From positions 4,588,001 through 4,652,000 of the forward strand of contig JAWHQI010000075.1 of NCBI GenBank assembly GCA_033032865.1: a stretch of 64,000 nucleotides of DNA, in the 5' to 3' direction. The position numbers and the translations under genes were made by a program. This DNA comes from Dactylorhiza incarnata (Eukaryota > Streptophyta > Magnoliopsida > Asparagales > Orchidaceae). This document shows, piece by piece, positions 32,842 to 44,779 of the stretch. Below the pieces are notes generated by a model, which did no database searches, was not told where the DNA came from, and was given only the letters and a program-made list of their open reading frames with translations. The number at the start of each line of letters is the position of its first letter. Within the stretch, counting starts at the first letter, position 1.

Positions 32842-32980
32842 GTGAGTTGCTGTAGGGGGAGATAAGAGTTAGAAGTTCTTCCATTGTGTATAGTCCTCTT
32901 GTCATTTTGCTTGTTTTCTATTTAATTTTTGCGTTTATTAATTTTACTAATTCCCTTTTCCTGTTTTAATTTTTTTTTAG
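32842..32980 (+). other. Possible leader intron upstream of the NA-2 ORF
   Basis: A GTGAGT donor-like site 10 bp after the PBS and a long T-tract ending TTTTAG (then GCAAG) 88 bp before the ORF ATG would define a 139-bp leader intron. Both sites are preserved in the other copies. No transcript evidence is available from sequence. Confidence 0.35.
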
Positions 32981-33068
32981 GCAAGTTTAATCCAAGGAGT
33001 TTTATTAGTTTGTGTAAATTTCCATGCAAAGAATTTCAGCTTCATTTTATCTGCTTTAATTATTGAAA

Positions 33069-34196
33069 ATGTCGTCATGGGATATTTCACCTAGCTTTAA
33101 TGACATGGTTTATTATATGGACCAAATGAATGAGTTGAATGCTAGGCAGTGTAGGAACATTGTTTGCTTGTTGTGTCGAGGAGAGGGTCATGAATTGAAG
33201 GACTGTCCTAGTCTTTTCAATCCTGACCACTGCTCCTCCACTCATGACAACAGTGTCCCTATCGCTCATTCTATGCCCATGGAGGCAATTGTGCCCTCTA
33301 CCCCTGAGCTTGTCTCGTGCATGGACTCCTCACTCCCTGTGTATGGCTTCACTCCTAGTGATGATGATCACTCATCTGTTAGCCAACAAGGAGAGGAATG
33401 GGAGCTCCTAGATGCACCTGAGCATGATGAGGAAAGTATTCTTTCCATCGGGGAGGCTTTAGCAGATCTTTTTACGGAGGAACCAAATCTTTGTGTTTTT
33501 CCAGTTTCTTTGCACGATTTTTCTACACACATTCTTTATGATCCTATCAAAGTAAAGGAGCGGGGTGATGCTTCGGACTCGGAGGATGCTCCAAGGTGGG
33601 TTGAGGAGGATACTCCTTCTGATGAGGAGGTTTGCACTTCCTCATGGGACGAGGAGGTCCAACTCACCACTGAGGCCCTTGAGTTCTTGGGTTCCCCTCG
33701 CCATGATACTTACGATGATGATAGCGATCTATCCTTGGATCCTGCTGGGAGTGAGACCGGGACCACTCCCCCAATTTCTGATTATTTCTGTCCTTCTTCT
33801 CTTTTATTTCTTGACCCCCCTTCTTCACCCGAGCCTGTGCAGGTTGAATCTTTACAGGTACCCCAGGAGGACTTGGAGCATGTTGCTCAAGTCAATGATG
33901 AGTGTATCCTCATATGTGAGGAGGTTGATCCCCCCTTCGTAGAGGAAGATCCACTCATTTCCTTCTCCTCCTACTGCCTCCCTGGAGATGATACCTTGTT
34001 GGGCAAGGATAGTTTTGGTGAGTTGAGTGAGGATTCCTCCTCTTCTTATTTATTATTCCCTCTACCTGTGACGAGCAGGTATTATTTATATTCGGGTAGA
34101 GGCGTGACTGTTCTGTTACCGTATCGGTACCCGCCACCGACACGCATATTAGAGCAGTTACCTGTGCACTTCTCTTTTCATAGACCCATTAGCTAG
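33069..34196 (+). CDS. NA-2 zinc-knuckle / acidic protein, copy 1
   Basis: 375 codons from the ATG (MSSWDISPSFNDM) after an AT-rich leader; the frame opens two codons earlier at a non-ATG. One CCHC knuckle CLLCRGEGHELKDC lies near residues 35-48. The rest is acidic with Ser/Pro: EEWELLDAPEHDEES, DAPRWVEEDTPSDEE, EEVQLTTEALEF, GSETGTTPPISDYF, QEDLEHVAQVNDECI. It ends with a Tyr/Pro/Arg-rich tail. No capsid, protease, RT or integrase motif, membrane segment or signal peptide is seen. It is homologous to the NA-1 ORF over the knuckle and acidic blocks. Function unknown; nucleic-acid binding through the knuckle is inferred. It is the only gene of each 4.5-kb unit. Confidence 0.8.
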   Translation: MSSWDISPSFNDMVYYMDQMNELNARQCRNIVCLLCRGEGHELKDCPSLFNPDHCSSTHDNSVPIAHSMPMEAIVPSTPELVSCMDSSLPVYGFTPSDDDHSSVSQQGEEWELLDAPEHDEESILSIGEALADLFTEEPNLCVFPVSLHDFSTHILYDPIKVKERGDASDSEDAPRWVEEDTPSDEEVCTSSWDEEVQLTTEALEFLGSPRHDTYDDDSDLSLDPAGSETGTTPPISDYFCPSSLLFLDPPSSPEPVQVESLQVPQEDLEHVAQVNDECILICEEVDPPFVEEDPLISFSSYCLPGDDTLLGKDSFGELSEDSSSSYLLFPLPVTSRYYLYSGRGVTVLLPYRYPPPTRILEQLPVHFSFHRPIS

Positions 34197-35321
34197 AACT
34201 GTTTTCAATTTGAATAAGTCGTGCTGGGAGGACAATAACCCCAGTAGTTATCTTACTTTTCCTGCATTTTTATTTCTTCTAATCATGTTTAGTTAGCTGT
34301 AGTTTATTTTAGTTTGTCTTTTTCTTTTGTTTTTTGTGGAGCTCACCCCTGCAGGTACTCATTGCAAATTCTGAATGGCGGGTTTGCTTCAGATTTCCAC
34401 GCACCTTCTGGTATGCTCACTTGCTGAGCATTGGGTAACTTCTTCCCTAGCTTTCGATTTTGATTTTCACTGTCATATCATTATGTTGTATTGTTTAGAT
34501 TAAGTCTGGGGGAGAGCCGTTATATGTTACCCACTGCACGTGCACATCTCATTTGCATACTAGAAGTATTTTAATTTCAGTTATTTAGTATTGTTCATCT
34601 TCACTGTACACCACTACACCCACTTTAGCGCACACTCGCTTGTTTGTATGCTTCCGTATATTCAATTCTTGGATGTGATGTAGGAAGTTCTGTATTAGCC
34701 AAAATAATTGCAAGATGGAGTGGAATGTTGACTCTTGTAGTGCTCTAGTTGAATACTCGTGTTTGCATAGGGATTTGAGTAGAATTAGTTTTTGTTTATG
34801 CTTCTAATTTATAATTTGTAGATTTGCGTAGATTTTAATTTATTTTACTCAAAATTTTGAATGTGGTTGAATCTTGCGGTAGCGTGGTATTGTGTGTAGG
34901 CGAATGTGAGGTTCGTGTTGCTCGAGTCGGGAGGAAGGATTACCTTTCTCGGGGGTTAAGAACTTGCCCCAAGCGACTCTCGAAGCATGGGTGCGAATGA
35001 CTTGCAAGTTGAGCGTGACATAGGCCATCTATTTGGCAAGCTTGAGCTTTGTTCTACCACTCCTATACACTAACCGTTGCTTGCCTATTTTGTGCCTACC
35101 CGATCTTTTGATTCAGCCCCACCATACTTCACCAAGGCCTAAAAGCTAATCCTATTATCGCAACCAAAAATTAAGCTAAGAGCATTTATGAATTGTAATT
35201 TTTCAATGCGGTGCGGTGATGCGTAACTTCAGTGTTGATAAGGAAGTTTTAAAAAAAATGTCTTCGTGCTGAGAATTGTGCTAATTAATTTGGGGATAAA
35301 AAGAAAAGAAAAAGAAAAAGA

Positions 35322-35363
<42 letters not shown>

Positions 35364-35966
35364 CCCTAGCGCTTTAATTGAAGCATATTTTGGTATTGAT
35401 TGTTGTAGGCCGTGTGCACACCTGGTTTCAAAGTCATGTCTGGGGGTGTGTTACACGTGTATTATTGGGGCTGCTATGATTTAGCACTTTTGTGTGCTCA
35501 TTTGGGTTGCGATTAGCCTTCACATTTATCTTTGCATTCCAAACCGTAACCCAAGCCTCATGTATACCTAAAGTCCTATCGATTCGTCTTGTGAGTTCAC
35601 TAACGCCGTGGAGAGAGTGTGACCGGGCGAGCATATGGTTCTCGACGTTGATGGATTTCAACGGAGATAATTCCGAGTTCCGGTCTTGGGTAACATTCAC
35701 CTGCGCGTCTAGCTTACTTTCGTACTACGCGAGACCACGAGATTCACCAACATTCCATTTTTGAGTAAAAATAAATTCCTTTTTACGCATTTACACTTTT
35801 ATAAAGTAGCTAGCATATGTAAAAACTTCTTCTAATGAACTTCTATGCACACTAGTAGGAAACTTCGCATTCTATTCCATGTTTGCAATTTTTTTGGTTA
35901 GCTATGCTTTTCCTACTCCGTCGGATATGTTTGCTCGGGACGCGCAAACAGGTAAGTCTTGGGGTG
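34197..35966 (+). other. NA-2 internal 3' noncoding region, copy 1
   Basis: No gene. Contents in order: CCCCTGCAG|GTACTC acceptor-like motif (34346-34360), first PPT-like AAGTCTGGGGGAG (34502-34514), the block shared with Athila and NA-1 (about 34717-34765), the CTCGAGTCGGGAGG/ACTCTCGAAGCAT block (34920-34990), an AAAAAG then TA microsatellite (35298-35360), a second PPT-like GTCTGGGGGTG (about 35437) and a third (AAGTCTTGGGGTG here) abutting LTR2. Confidence 0.8.
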
Positions 35967-37351
35967 TGATGAGTCCCAATTATATACATATTTTCGGACT
36001 CATTTGGGCAAATTTTCTAGTTTTTGCACTACACTTTAGGCATGTTTTCAAGCATATTTGACATTCCATGTTATGTGCACTTCTAGGCCCGTTTCGGTGT
36101 ATTTTCATGTTTATCTTACTCATGCTTTATGTTGCAATTTAATTTCTATATTTGAGAATGTGTGGAATGCCCATTTCAGTGGCCCGATGATCTTTCATGT
36201 TGATACGGGGGTTGTTCGAGTGTTCCGGGGCGCAAAAACTGCACAGGAACACTGCGCACGACCACTGGACATAGTGCGCACGACCACTAGTCGTGCGCTA
36301 GTGATCGTGCATTAATTCCCACCTAAAAAGTGGCCTGACTGGCTTATCGCACGACCACTGGACATAGTGCGCACGACCACTGGTCATGCGCCACTGATCG
36401 TGCGCATTGAAAACCTGCACCTGTCTATAAATAGCTGCTTCGCGAAAACAACCGTAACTCCTTCGTTTTTAGGTCTCTTTTAGCGCCGTTTTTTGCGTTT
36501 TTTCGTTCTAAGCCTCCTCTATTCATCTAGGAACTTCAAGGAAGAGATTGGATCTTACTTTCATCATCAAGGAAGGTTTGAAGAGCATTGGACATCGCCG
36601 GGTCGTGACACGAAGAAGACGGGCCATTGGGGGGAAGTGACAGCCCTCCTTTACCCCGGACGCAGTTGAGGACCGAGCTTGGACGCGGATTGACAACCCA
36701 GCGATTCCAACCGTGAATCCCAGCAAGGCTTCGGAGTCGGTCAAATTTCTTACTCTTTATTCTTTCAAAATGATGTTTGTATGCTAAACTCTCTATTTTG
36801 CGGATGAAGAACATGATAAATCTAGATCTGTAACTTTTATTTCATCTTTATGAAATTCCTTTTGATTTATTCATGTGTATGAGGTGCGCTATTGTCATTC
36901 ATTTTATCGATTTCATTCCGTGAGCCTACTCTTCCATCCGCCAAGCTAAGCGGTGCTAACGGCCCGTGTAATCCACCACGACTCCGCCGGTGCGAACCAT
37001 TCCATCCGCTAGCCTACTCGTCCATCCGCCCTTTCGAAGTAGTGCGTTCAAGGCCTACGTAGTCTCCAGCCCGCCTAGCGAAGCAGTGCGCTCAAGGCCT
37101 GCATAGGAGTTGTTTAATTTTGTTACTTTTATTTTCCATAACCCAAACAACCCCCCTTCGCGTTCCATCCGACTAAAGGACTTCAATCTCAAGTCCTGCC
37201 TCAATAGTAAACTCCACCTTACTGTGTTCCTTGAGAGATTCGATACTTGGGGATTTACTTCCTCATATTATTACTTGACAGCGACCGGTTCACTGCCGTT
37301 CGGATCGCAGTCTCGCTACCGCCTATAGCGGTGTGCAGGATTTGCGCATCA
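35967..37351 (+). repeat. NA-2 LTR2
   Basis: 1385 bp, same ends and internal landmarks as LTR1. In this copy the palindromes read TAGTCGTGCGC and TGGTCATGCGC, that is, single substitutions in half-sites. PBS at 37358-37375. Confidence 0.95.
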
Positions 37352-37613
37352 AGTTTTTGGCGCCGTTGCCGGGGAACACAGACGTGTGAGTTGCTGTAGG
37401 GGGAGACAAGAGTTAGAAGTTCTTCCATTGTGTATAGTCCTCTTGTCATTTTGTTTGTTTTCTATTTAATTTTTGCGTTTATTAATTTTACTAATTCCCT
37501 TTTCCTGTTTTAATTTTTTTTTTAGGCAAGTTTAATCCAAGGAGTTTTATTAGTTTGTGTAAATTTCCTTGCAAAGAATTTCAGCTTCATTTTATCTGCT
37601 TTAATTATTGAAA

Positions 37614-38741
37614 ATGTCGTCATGGGATATTTCACCTAGCTTTAATGACATGGTTTATTATATGGACCAAATGAATGAGTTGAATGCTAGGCAGTGTAGG
37701 AACATTGTTTGCTTGTTGTGTCGAGGAGAGGGTCATGAATTGAAGGACTGTCCTAGTCTTTTCAATCCTGACCGCTGCTCCTCCACTCATGACAACAGTG
37801 TCCCTATCGCTCATTCTATGCCCATGGAGGCAATTGTGCCCTCTACCCCTGAGCTTGTCTCGTGCATGGACTCCTCACTCCCTGTGTATGGCTTCACTCC
37901 TAGTGATGATGATCACTCATCTGTTAGCCAACAAGGAGAGGAATGGGAGCTCCTAGATGCACCTGAGCATGATGAGGAAAGTATTCTTTCCATCGGGGAG
38001 GCTTTAGCAGATCTTTTTACGGAGGAACCAAATCTTTGTATTTTTCCAGTTTCTTTGCACGATTTTTCTACACACATTCTTTATGATCCTATCAAAGTAA
38101 AGGAGCGGGGTGATGCTTCGGACTCGGAGGATGCTCCAAGGTGGGTTGAGGAGGATACTCCTTCTGATGAGGAGGTTTGCACTTCCTCATGGGATGAGGA
38201 GGTCCAACTCACCACCGAGGCCCTTGAGTTCTTGGGTTCCCCTCGCCATGATACTTACGATGATGATAGCGATCTATCCTTGGATCCTGTTGGGAGTGAG
38301 ACCGGGACCACTCCCCCGATTTCTGATTATTTCTGTCCTTCTTCTCTTTTATTTCTTGACCCCCCTTCTTCACCCGAGCCTGTGCAGGTTGAATCTTTAC
38401 AGGTACCCCAGGAGGACTTGGAGCATGTTGCTCAAGTCAATGATGAGTGTATCCTCATATGTGAGGAGGTTAATCCCCCCTTCGTAGAGGAAGCTCCACT
38501 CATTTCCTTCTCCTCCTGCTCCCTCCCTGGAGATGATACCTTGCTGGGCAAGGATAGTTTTGGTGAGTTGAGTGAGGATTCCTCCTCTTCTTATTTTTTA
38601 TTCCCTCTACCTGTGACGAGCAGGTATTATTTATATTCGGGTAGAGGCGTGACTGTTCTGTTGCCGTATCGGTACCCTCTACCGACACGCATATTAGAAC
38701 AGTTACCTGTGCACTTCTCTTTTCATAGACCCATTAGCTAG
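37614..38741 (+). CDS. NA-2 zinc-knuckle / acidic protein, copy 2
   Basis: 375 codons, intact, with CLLCRGEGHELKDC preserved. It differs from copy 1 by about ten residues (for example FNPDR for FNPDH after the knuckle, LCIFPV for LCVFPV, LDPVGSE for LDPAGSE, VNPPF for VDPPF). The length and all landmarks are identical. Same leader with possible intron sites and same neighbours as copy 1. Confidence 0.8.
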   Translation: MSSWDISPSFNDMVYYMDQMNELNARQCRNIVCLLCRGEGHELKDCPSLFNPDRCSSTHDNSVPIAHSMPMEAIVPSTPELVSCMDSSLPVYGFTPSDDDHSSVSQQGEEWELLDAPEHDEESILSIGEALADLFTEEPNLCIFPVSLHDFSTHILYDPIKVKERGDASDSEDAPRWVEEDTPSDEEVCTSSWDEEVQLTTEALEFLGSPRHDTYDDDSDLSLDPVGSETGTTPPISDYFCPSSLLFLDPPSSPEPVQVESLQVPQEDLEHVAQVNDECILICEEVNPPFVEEAPLISFSSCSLPGDDTLLGKDSFGELSEDSSSSYFLFPLPVTSRYYLYSGRGVTVLLPYRYPLPTRILEQLPVHFSFHRPIS

Positions 38742-40502
38742 AACTGTTTTCAATTTGAATAAGTCGTGCTGGGAGGACAATAACCCCAGTAGTTATCTTA
38801 CTTTTCCTGCATTTTTATTTCTTCTAATCATGTTTAGTTAGCTGTAGTTTATTTTAGTTTGTCTTTTTCTTTTGTTTTTGTGGAGCTCACCCCTGCAGGT
38901 ACTCATTGCAAATTCTGAATGGCGGGTTTGCTTCAGATTTCCACGCACCTTCTGGTATGCTCACTTGCTGAGCATTGGGTAACTTCTTCCCTAGCTTTCG
39001 ATTTTGATTTTCACTGTCATATCATTATGTTGTATTGTTTAGATTAAGTCTGGGGGAGAGCCGTTATATGTTACCCACTGCACGTGCACATCTCATTTGC
39101 ATACTAGAAGTATTTTAATTTCAGTTATTTAGTATTGTTCATCTTCACTGTACACCACTGCACCCACTTTAGCGCGCACTCGCTTGTTTGTATGCTTCCG
39201 TATATTCAATTCTTGGATGTGATGTAGGAAGTGTTGTATTAGCCAAAATAATTGCAAGATGGAGTGGAATGTTGACTCTTGTAGTGCTCTAGTTGAATAC
39301 TCGTGTTTGCATAGGGATTTGAGTAGAATTAGTTTTTGTTTATGCTTCTAATTTATAATTTGTAGATTTGCGTAGATTTTAATTTATTTTACTCAAAATT
39401 TTGAATGTGGTTGAATCTTGCGGTAGCGTGGTATTGTGTGTAGGCGAATGTGAGGTTCGTGTTGCTCGAGTCGGGAGGAAGGATTACCTTTCTCGGGGGT
39501 TAAGAACTTGCCCCAAGCGACTCTCGAAGCATGGGTGCGAATGACTTGCAAGTTGAGCGTGACATAGGCCATCTATTTGGCAAGCTTGAGCTTTGTTCTA
39601 CCACTCCTATACACTAACCGTTGCTAGCCTATTTTGTGCCTACCCGATCTTTTGATTCAGCCCCACCATACTTCACCAAGGCCTAAAAGCTAATCCTATT
39701 ATCGCAACCAAAAATTAAGCTAAGAGCATTTATGAATTGTAATTTTTCAATGTGGTGCGGTGATGCGTAACTTCAGTGTTGATGTGGAAGTTTTAAAAAA
39801 AAATGTCTTCGTGCTGAGAATTGTGCTAATTAATTTGGGGATAAAAAGAAAAGAAAAAGAAAAAGAAAAAAAAAATATATATATATATATATATATTTAT
39901 CCCTAGCGCTTTAATTGAAGCATATTTTGGTATTGATTGTTGTAGGCCGTGTGCACACCCGTTTTCAAAGTCATGTCTGGGGGTGTGTTACACGTGTATT
40001 ATTGGGGCTGCTATGATTTAGCACTTTTGTGTGCTCATTTGGGTTGCGATTAGCCTTCACGTTTATCTTTGCATTCCAAACCGTAACCCAAGCCTCATGT
40101 ATACCTAAAGTCCTATCGATTCGTCTTGTGAGTTCACTAGCGTCGTGGAGAGAGTGTGACCGGGCGAGCATATGGTTCTCGACGTTGATGGATTTCAACG
40201 GAGATAATTCTGAGTTCCGGTCTTGGGTAACATTCACCTGCGCGTCTAGCTTACTTTCGTACTACGCGAGACCACGAGATTCACCAACATTCCATTTTTG
40301 AGTAAAAATAAATTCCTTTTTACTCATTTACACTTTTATAAAGTAGCTAGCATATGTAAAAACTTCTTCTAATGAACTTCTATGCACACTAGTAGGAAAC
40401 TTCGCATTATATTCCATGTTTGCAATTTTTTGGTTAGCTATGCTTTTCCTACTCCGCCGGATATGTTTGCTCGGGACGCGCAAACAGGTAAGTCTGGGGG
40501 TG
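38742..40502 (+). other. NA-2 internal 3' noncoding region, copy 2
   Basis: No gene; full-length version of the block described for copy 1. PPT-like motifs near 39047, 39974 and 40491, and the microsatellite at 39842-39898. Confidence 0.8.
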
Positions 40503-41885
40503 TGATGAGTCCCAATTATATACATATTTTCGGACTCATTTGGGCCAATTTTCTAGTCTTTGCACTACACTTTAGGCATGTTTTCATGCATATTTGACAT
40601 TCCATGTTATGTGCACTTCTAGGCCCGTTTCGGTGTATTTTCATGTCTATCTTACTCATGCTTTATGTTGCAATTTAATTTCTATATTTGAGAATGTGTG
40701 GAATGCCCATTTCAGTGGCCCGATGATCTTTCATGTTGATACGGGGGTTGTGCGAGTGTTCCGGGGCGCAAAACTGCACAGGAACACTGCGCACGACCAC
40801 TGGACATAGTGCGCACGACCACTAGTCGTGCGCTAGTGATCGTGCATTAATTCCCACCTAAAAAGTGGCCTGACTGGCTTATCGCACGACCACTGGACAT
40901 AGTGCGCACGACCACTGGTCGTGCGCCACTGATCGTGCGCATTGAAAACCTGCACCTGTCTATAAATAGCTGCTCCGCGAAAACAGCCGTAACTCCTTCA
41001 TTTTTAGGTCTTTTTGAGCGCCATTTTTTGCTTTTTTCGTTCTAAGCCTCCTCTATTCATATAGGAACTTCAAGGAAGAGATTGGATCTTACTTTCATCA
41101 TCAAGGAAGGTTTGAAGAGCATTGGACATCGCCGGGTCGTGACACGAAGAAGACGGGCCATTGGGAGGAAGTGACAGCCCTCCTTTACCCCAGACGCAGT
41201 TGAGGACCGAGCTTGGATGCGGATTGACAACCCAGCAATTCCAACCGTGAATCCCAGCAAGGCTTCGGAGTCGGTCAAATCTTTTACTCTTTATTCTTTC
41301 GAAATGATGTTTGTATGCTAAACTCTCTATTTTGCGGATGAAGAACATGATAAATCTAGATCTGTAACTTTTATTTCATCTTTATGAAATTCCTTTTGAT
41401 TTATTCATGTGTATGAGGTGCGCTATTGTCATTCATTTTATCGATTTCATTTCGTGAGCCTACTCTTCCATCCGCCAAGCTAAGCGGTGCTAACGGCCCG
41501 TGTAATCCACCACGACTCCGCCGGTGCGAACCATTCCATCCGCTAGCCTACTCGTCCATCCGCCCTTTCGAAGTAGTGCGTTCAAGGCCTACGTAGTCTC
41601 CAGCCCGCCTAGCGAAGCAGTGCGCTCAAGGCCTGCATAGGAGTAGTTTAATTTTGTTACTTTTATTTTCCATAACCCAAACAACCCCCCTTCGCGTTCC
41701 ATCCGACTAAAGGACTTCAATCTCAAGTCCTGCCTCAATAGTAAACTCCACCTTACTGTGTTCCTTGAGAGATTCGATACTTGGGGATTTACTTCCTCAT
41801 ATTATTACTTGACAGCGACCGGTTCACTGCCGTTCGGATCGCAGTCTCGCTACCGCCTATAGCGGTGTGCAGGATTTGCGCATCA
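40503..41885 (+). repeat. NA-2 LTR3
   Basis: 1383 bp, two single-base deletions relative to the others (within A and T runs near 40772 and 41030). PBS at 41892-41909; the leader here reads ACATACATGTGAGT instead of ACAGACGTGTGAGT. Confidence 0.95.
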
Positions 41886-42146
41886 AGTTTTTGGCGCCGT
41901 TGCCGGGGAACACATACATGTGAGTTGCTGTAGGGGGAGACAAGAGTTAGAAGTTCTTCCATTGTGTATAGTCCTCTTGTCATTTTGTTTGTTTTCTATT
42001 TAATTTTTGCGTTTATTAATTTTACTAATTCCCTTTTCCTGTTTTAATTTTTTTTTAGGCAAGTTTAATCCAAGGAGTTTTATTAGTTTGTGTAAATTTC
42101 CTTGCAAAGAATTTCAGCTTCATTTTATCTGCTTTAATTATTGAAA

Positions 42147-43274
42147 ATGTCGTCATGGGATATTTCACCTAGCTTTAATGACATGGTTTATTATATGGAC
42201 CAAATGAATGAGTTGAATGCTAGGCAGTGTAGGAACATTGTTTGCTTGTTGTGTCGAGGAGAGGGTCATGAATTGAAGGACTGTCCTAGTCTTTTCAATC
42301 ATGACCACTGCTCCTCCACTCATGACAACAGTGTCCCTATCGCTCATTCTATGCCCATGGAGGCAATTGTGCCCTCTACCCCTGAGCTTGTCTCGTGCAT
42401 GGACTCCTCACTCCCTGTGTATGGCTTCACTCCTAGTGATGATGATCACTCATCTGTTAGCCAACAAGGAGAGGAATGGGAGCTCCTAGATGCACCTGAG
42501 CATGATGAGGAAAGTATTCTTTCCATCGGGGAGGCTTTAGCAGATCTTTTTACGGAGGAACCAAATCTTTGTGTTTTTCCAGTTTCTTTGCACAATTTTT
42601 CTACACACATTCTTTATGATCCTATCAAAGTAAAGGAGCGGGGTGATGCTTCGGACTCGGAGGATGCTCCAAGGTGGGTTGAGGAGGATACTCCTTCTGA
42701 TGAGGAGGTTTGCACTTCCTCATGGGATGAGGAGGTCCAACTCACCACCGAGGCCCTTGAGTTCTTGGGTTCCCCTCGCCATGATACTTACGATGATGAT
42801 AGCGATCTATCCTTGGATCCTGCTGGGAGTGAGACCGGGACCACTCCCCCGATTTCTGATTATTTCTGTCCTTCTTCTCTTTTATTTCTTGACCCCCCTT
42901 CTTCACCCGAGCCTGTGCAGGTTGAATCTTTACAGGTACCCCAGGAGGACTTGGAGCATGTTGCTCAAGTCAATGATGAGTGTATCCTCATATGTGAGGA
43001 GGTTGATCCCCCCTTCGTAGAGGAAGCTCCACTCATTTCCTTCTCCTCCTGCTGCCTCCCTGGAGATGATACCTTGCTGGGCAAGGATAGTTTTGGTGAG
43101 TTGAGTGAGGATTCCTCCTCTTCTTATTTTTTATTCCCTCTACCTGTGACGAGCAGGTATTATTTATATTCGGGTAGAGGCGTGACTGTTCTGTTGCCGT
43201 ATCGGTACCCGCTACCGACACGCATATTAGAACAGTTACCTGTGCACTTCTCTTTTCATAGACCCATTAGCTAG
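42147..43274 (+). CDS. NA-2 zinc-knuckle / acidic protein, copy 3
   Basis: 375 codons, intact, CCHC knuckle preserved (CLLCRGEGHELKDC). Minor replacements include FNHDH for FNPDH and LHNFST for LHDFST. Same layout as copies 1 and 2. Confidence 0.8.
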   Translation: MSSWDISPSFNDMVYYMDQMNELNARQCRNIVCLLCRGEGHELKDCPSLFNHDHCSSTHDNSVPIAHSMPMEAIVPSTPELVSCMDSSLPVYGFTPSDDDHSSVSQQGEEWELLDAPEHDEESILSIGEALADLFTEEPNLCVFPVSLHNFSTHILYDPIKVKERGDASDSEDAPRWVEEDTPSDEEVCTSSWDEEVQLTTEALEFLGSPRHDTYDDDSDLSLDPAGSETGTTPPISDYFCPSSLLFLDPPSSPEPVQVESLQVPQEDLEHVAQVNDECILICEEVDPPFVEEAPLISFSSCCLPGDDTLLGKDSFGELSEDSSSSYFLFPLPVTSRYYLYSGRGVTVLLPYRYPLPTRILEQLPVHFSFHRPIS

Positions 43275-44779
43275 AACTGTTTTCAATTTGAATAAGTCGT
43301 GCTGGGAGGACAATAACCCCAGTAGTTATCTTACTTTTCCTGCATTTTTATTTCTTCTAATCATGTTTAGTTAGCTGTAGTTTATTTTAGTTTGTCTTTT
43401 TCTTTTGTTTTTGTGGAGCTCACCCCTGCAGGTACTCATTGCAAATTCTGAATGGCGGGTTTGCTTCAGATTTCCACGCACCTTCTGGTATGCTCACTTG
43501 CTGAGCATTGGGTAACTTCTTCCCTAGCTTTCGATTTTGATTTTCACTGTCATATCATTATGTTGTATTGTTTAGATTAAGTCTGGGGGAGAGCCGTTAT
43601 ATGTTACCCACTGCACGTGCACATCTCATTTGCATACTAGAAGTATTTTAATTTCAGTTATTTAGTATTGTTCATCTTCACTGTACACCACTGCACCCAC
43701 TTTAGCGCGCACTCGCTTGTTTGTATGCTTCCGTATATTCAATGCTCGAGTCGGGAGGAAGGATTACCTTTCTCGGGGGTTAAGAACTTGCCCCAAGCGA
43801 CTCTCGAAGCATGGGTGCGAATGACTTGCAAGTTGAGCGTGACATAGGCCATCTATTTGGCAAGCTTGAGCTTTGTTCTAACACTCCTATACACTAACCG
43901 TTGCTAGCCTATTTTGTGCCTACCCGATCTTTTGATTCAGCCCCACCATACTTCACCAAGGCCTAAAAGCTAATCCTATTATCGCAACCAAAAATTAAGC
44001 TAAGAGCATTTATGAATTGTAATTTTTCAATGCGGTGCGGTGATGCGTAACTTCAGTGTTGATGTGGAAGTTTTAAAAAAAAATGTCTTCGTGCTGAGAA
44101 TTGTGCTAATTAATTTGGGGATAAAAAGAAAAGAAAAAGAAAAAGAAAAAGAAAAAATATATATATATATATTTATCCCTAGCGCTTTAATTGAAGCATA
44201 TTTTGGTATTGATTGTTGTAGGCCGTGTGCACACCTGGTTTCAAAGTCATGTCTGGGGGTGTGTTACACGTGTATTATTGGGGCTGCTATGATTTAGCAC
44301 TTTTGTGTGCTCATTTGGGTTGCGATTAGCCTTCACGTTTATCTTTGCATTCCAAACCGTAACCCAAGCCTCATGTATACCTAAAGTCCTATCGATTCGT
44401 CTTGTGAGTTCACTAGCGCCGTGGAGAGAGTATGACCGGGCGAGCATATGGTTCTCGACGTTGATGGGTTTCAACGGAGATAATTCCGAGTTCCGGTCTT
44501 GGGTAACATTCACCTGCGCGTCTAGCTTACTTTCGTACTACGCGAGACCACGAGATTCACCAACATTCCATTTTTGAGTAAAAATAAATTCCTTTTTACG
44601 CATTTACACTTTTATAAAGTAGCTAGCATATGTAAAAACTTCTTCTAATGAACTTCTATGCACACTAATAGGAAACTTCGCATTCTATTCCATGTTTGCA
44701 ATTTTTTTGGTTAGCTATGCTTTTCCTACTCCGCCGGATATGTTTGCTCGGGACGCGCAAACAGGTAAGTCTGGGGGTG
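43275..44779 (+). other. NA-2 internal 3' noncoding region, copy 3 (253-bp deletion)
   Basis: No gene. Sequence jumps from TATATTCAAT to GCTCGAGTCGG after 43743. The 253 bases present in copy 2 at 39211-39463 are missing, including the block shared with Athila. All other landmarks are kept, including the PPT abutting LTR4. Confidence 0.88.
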
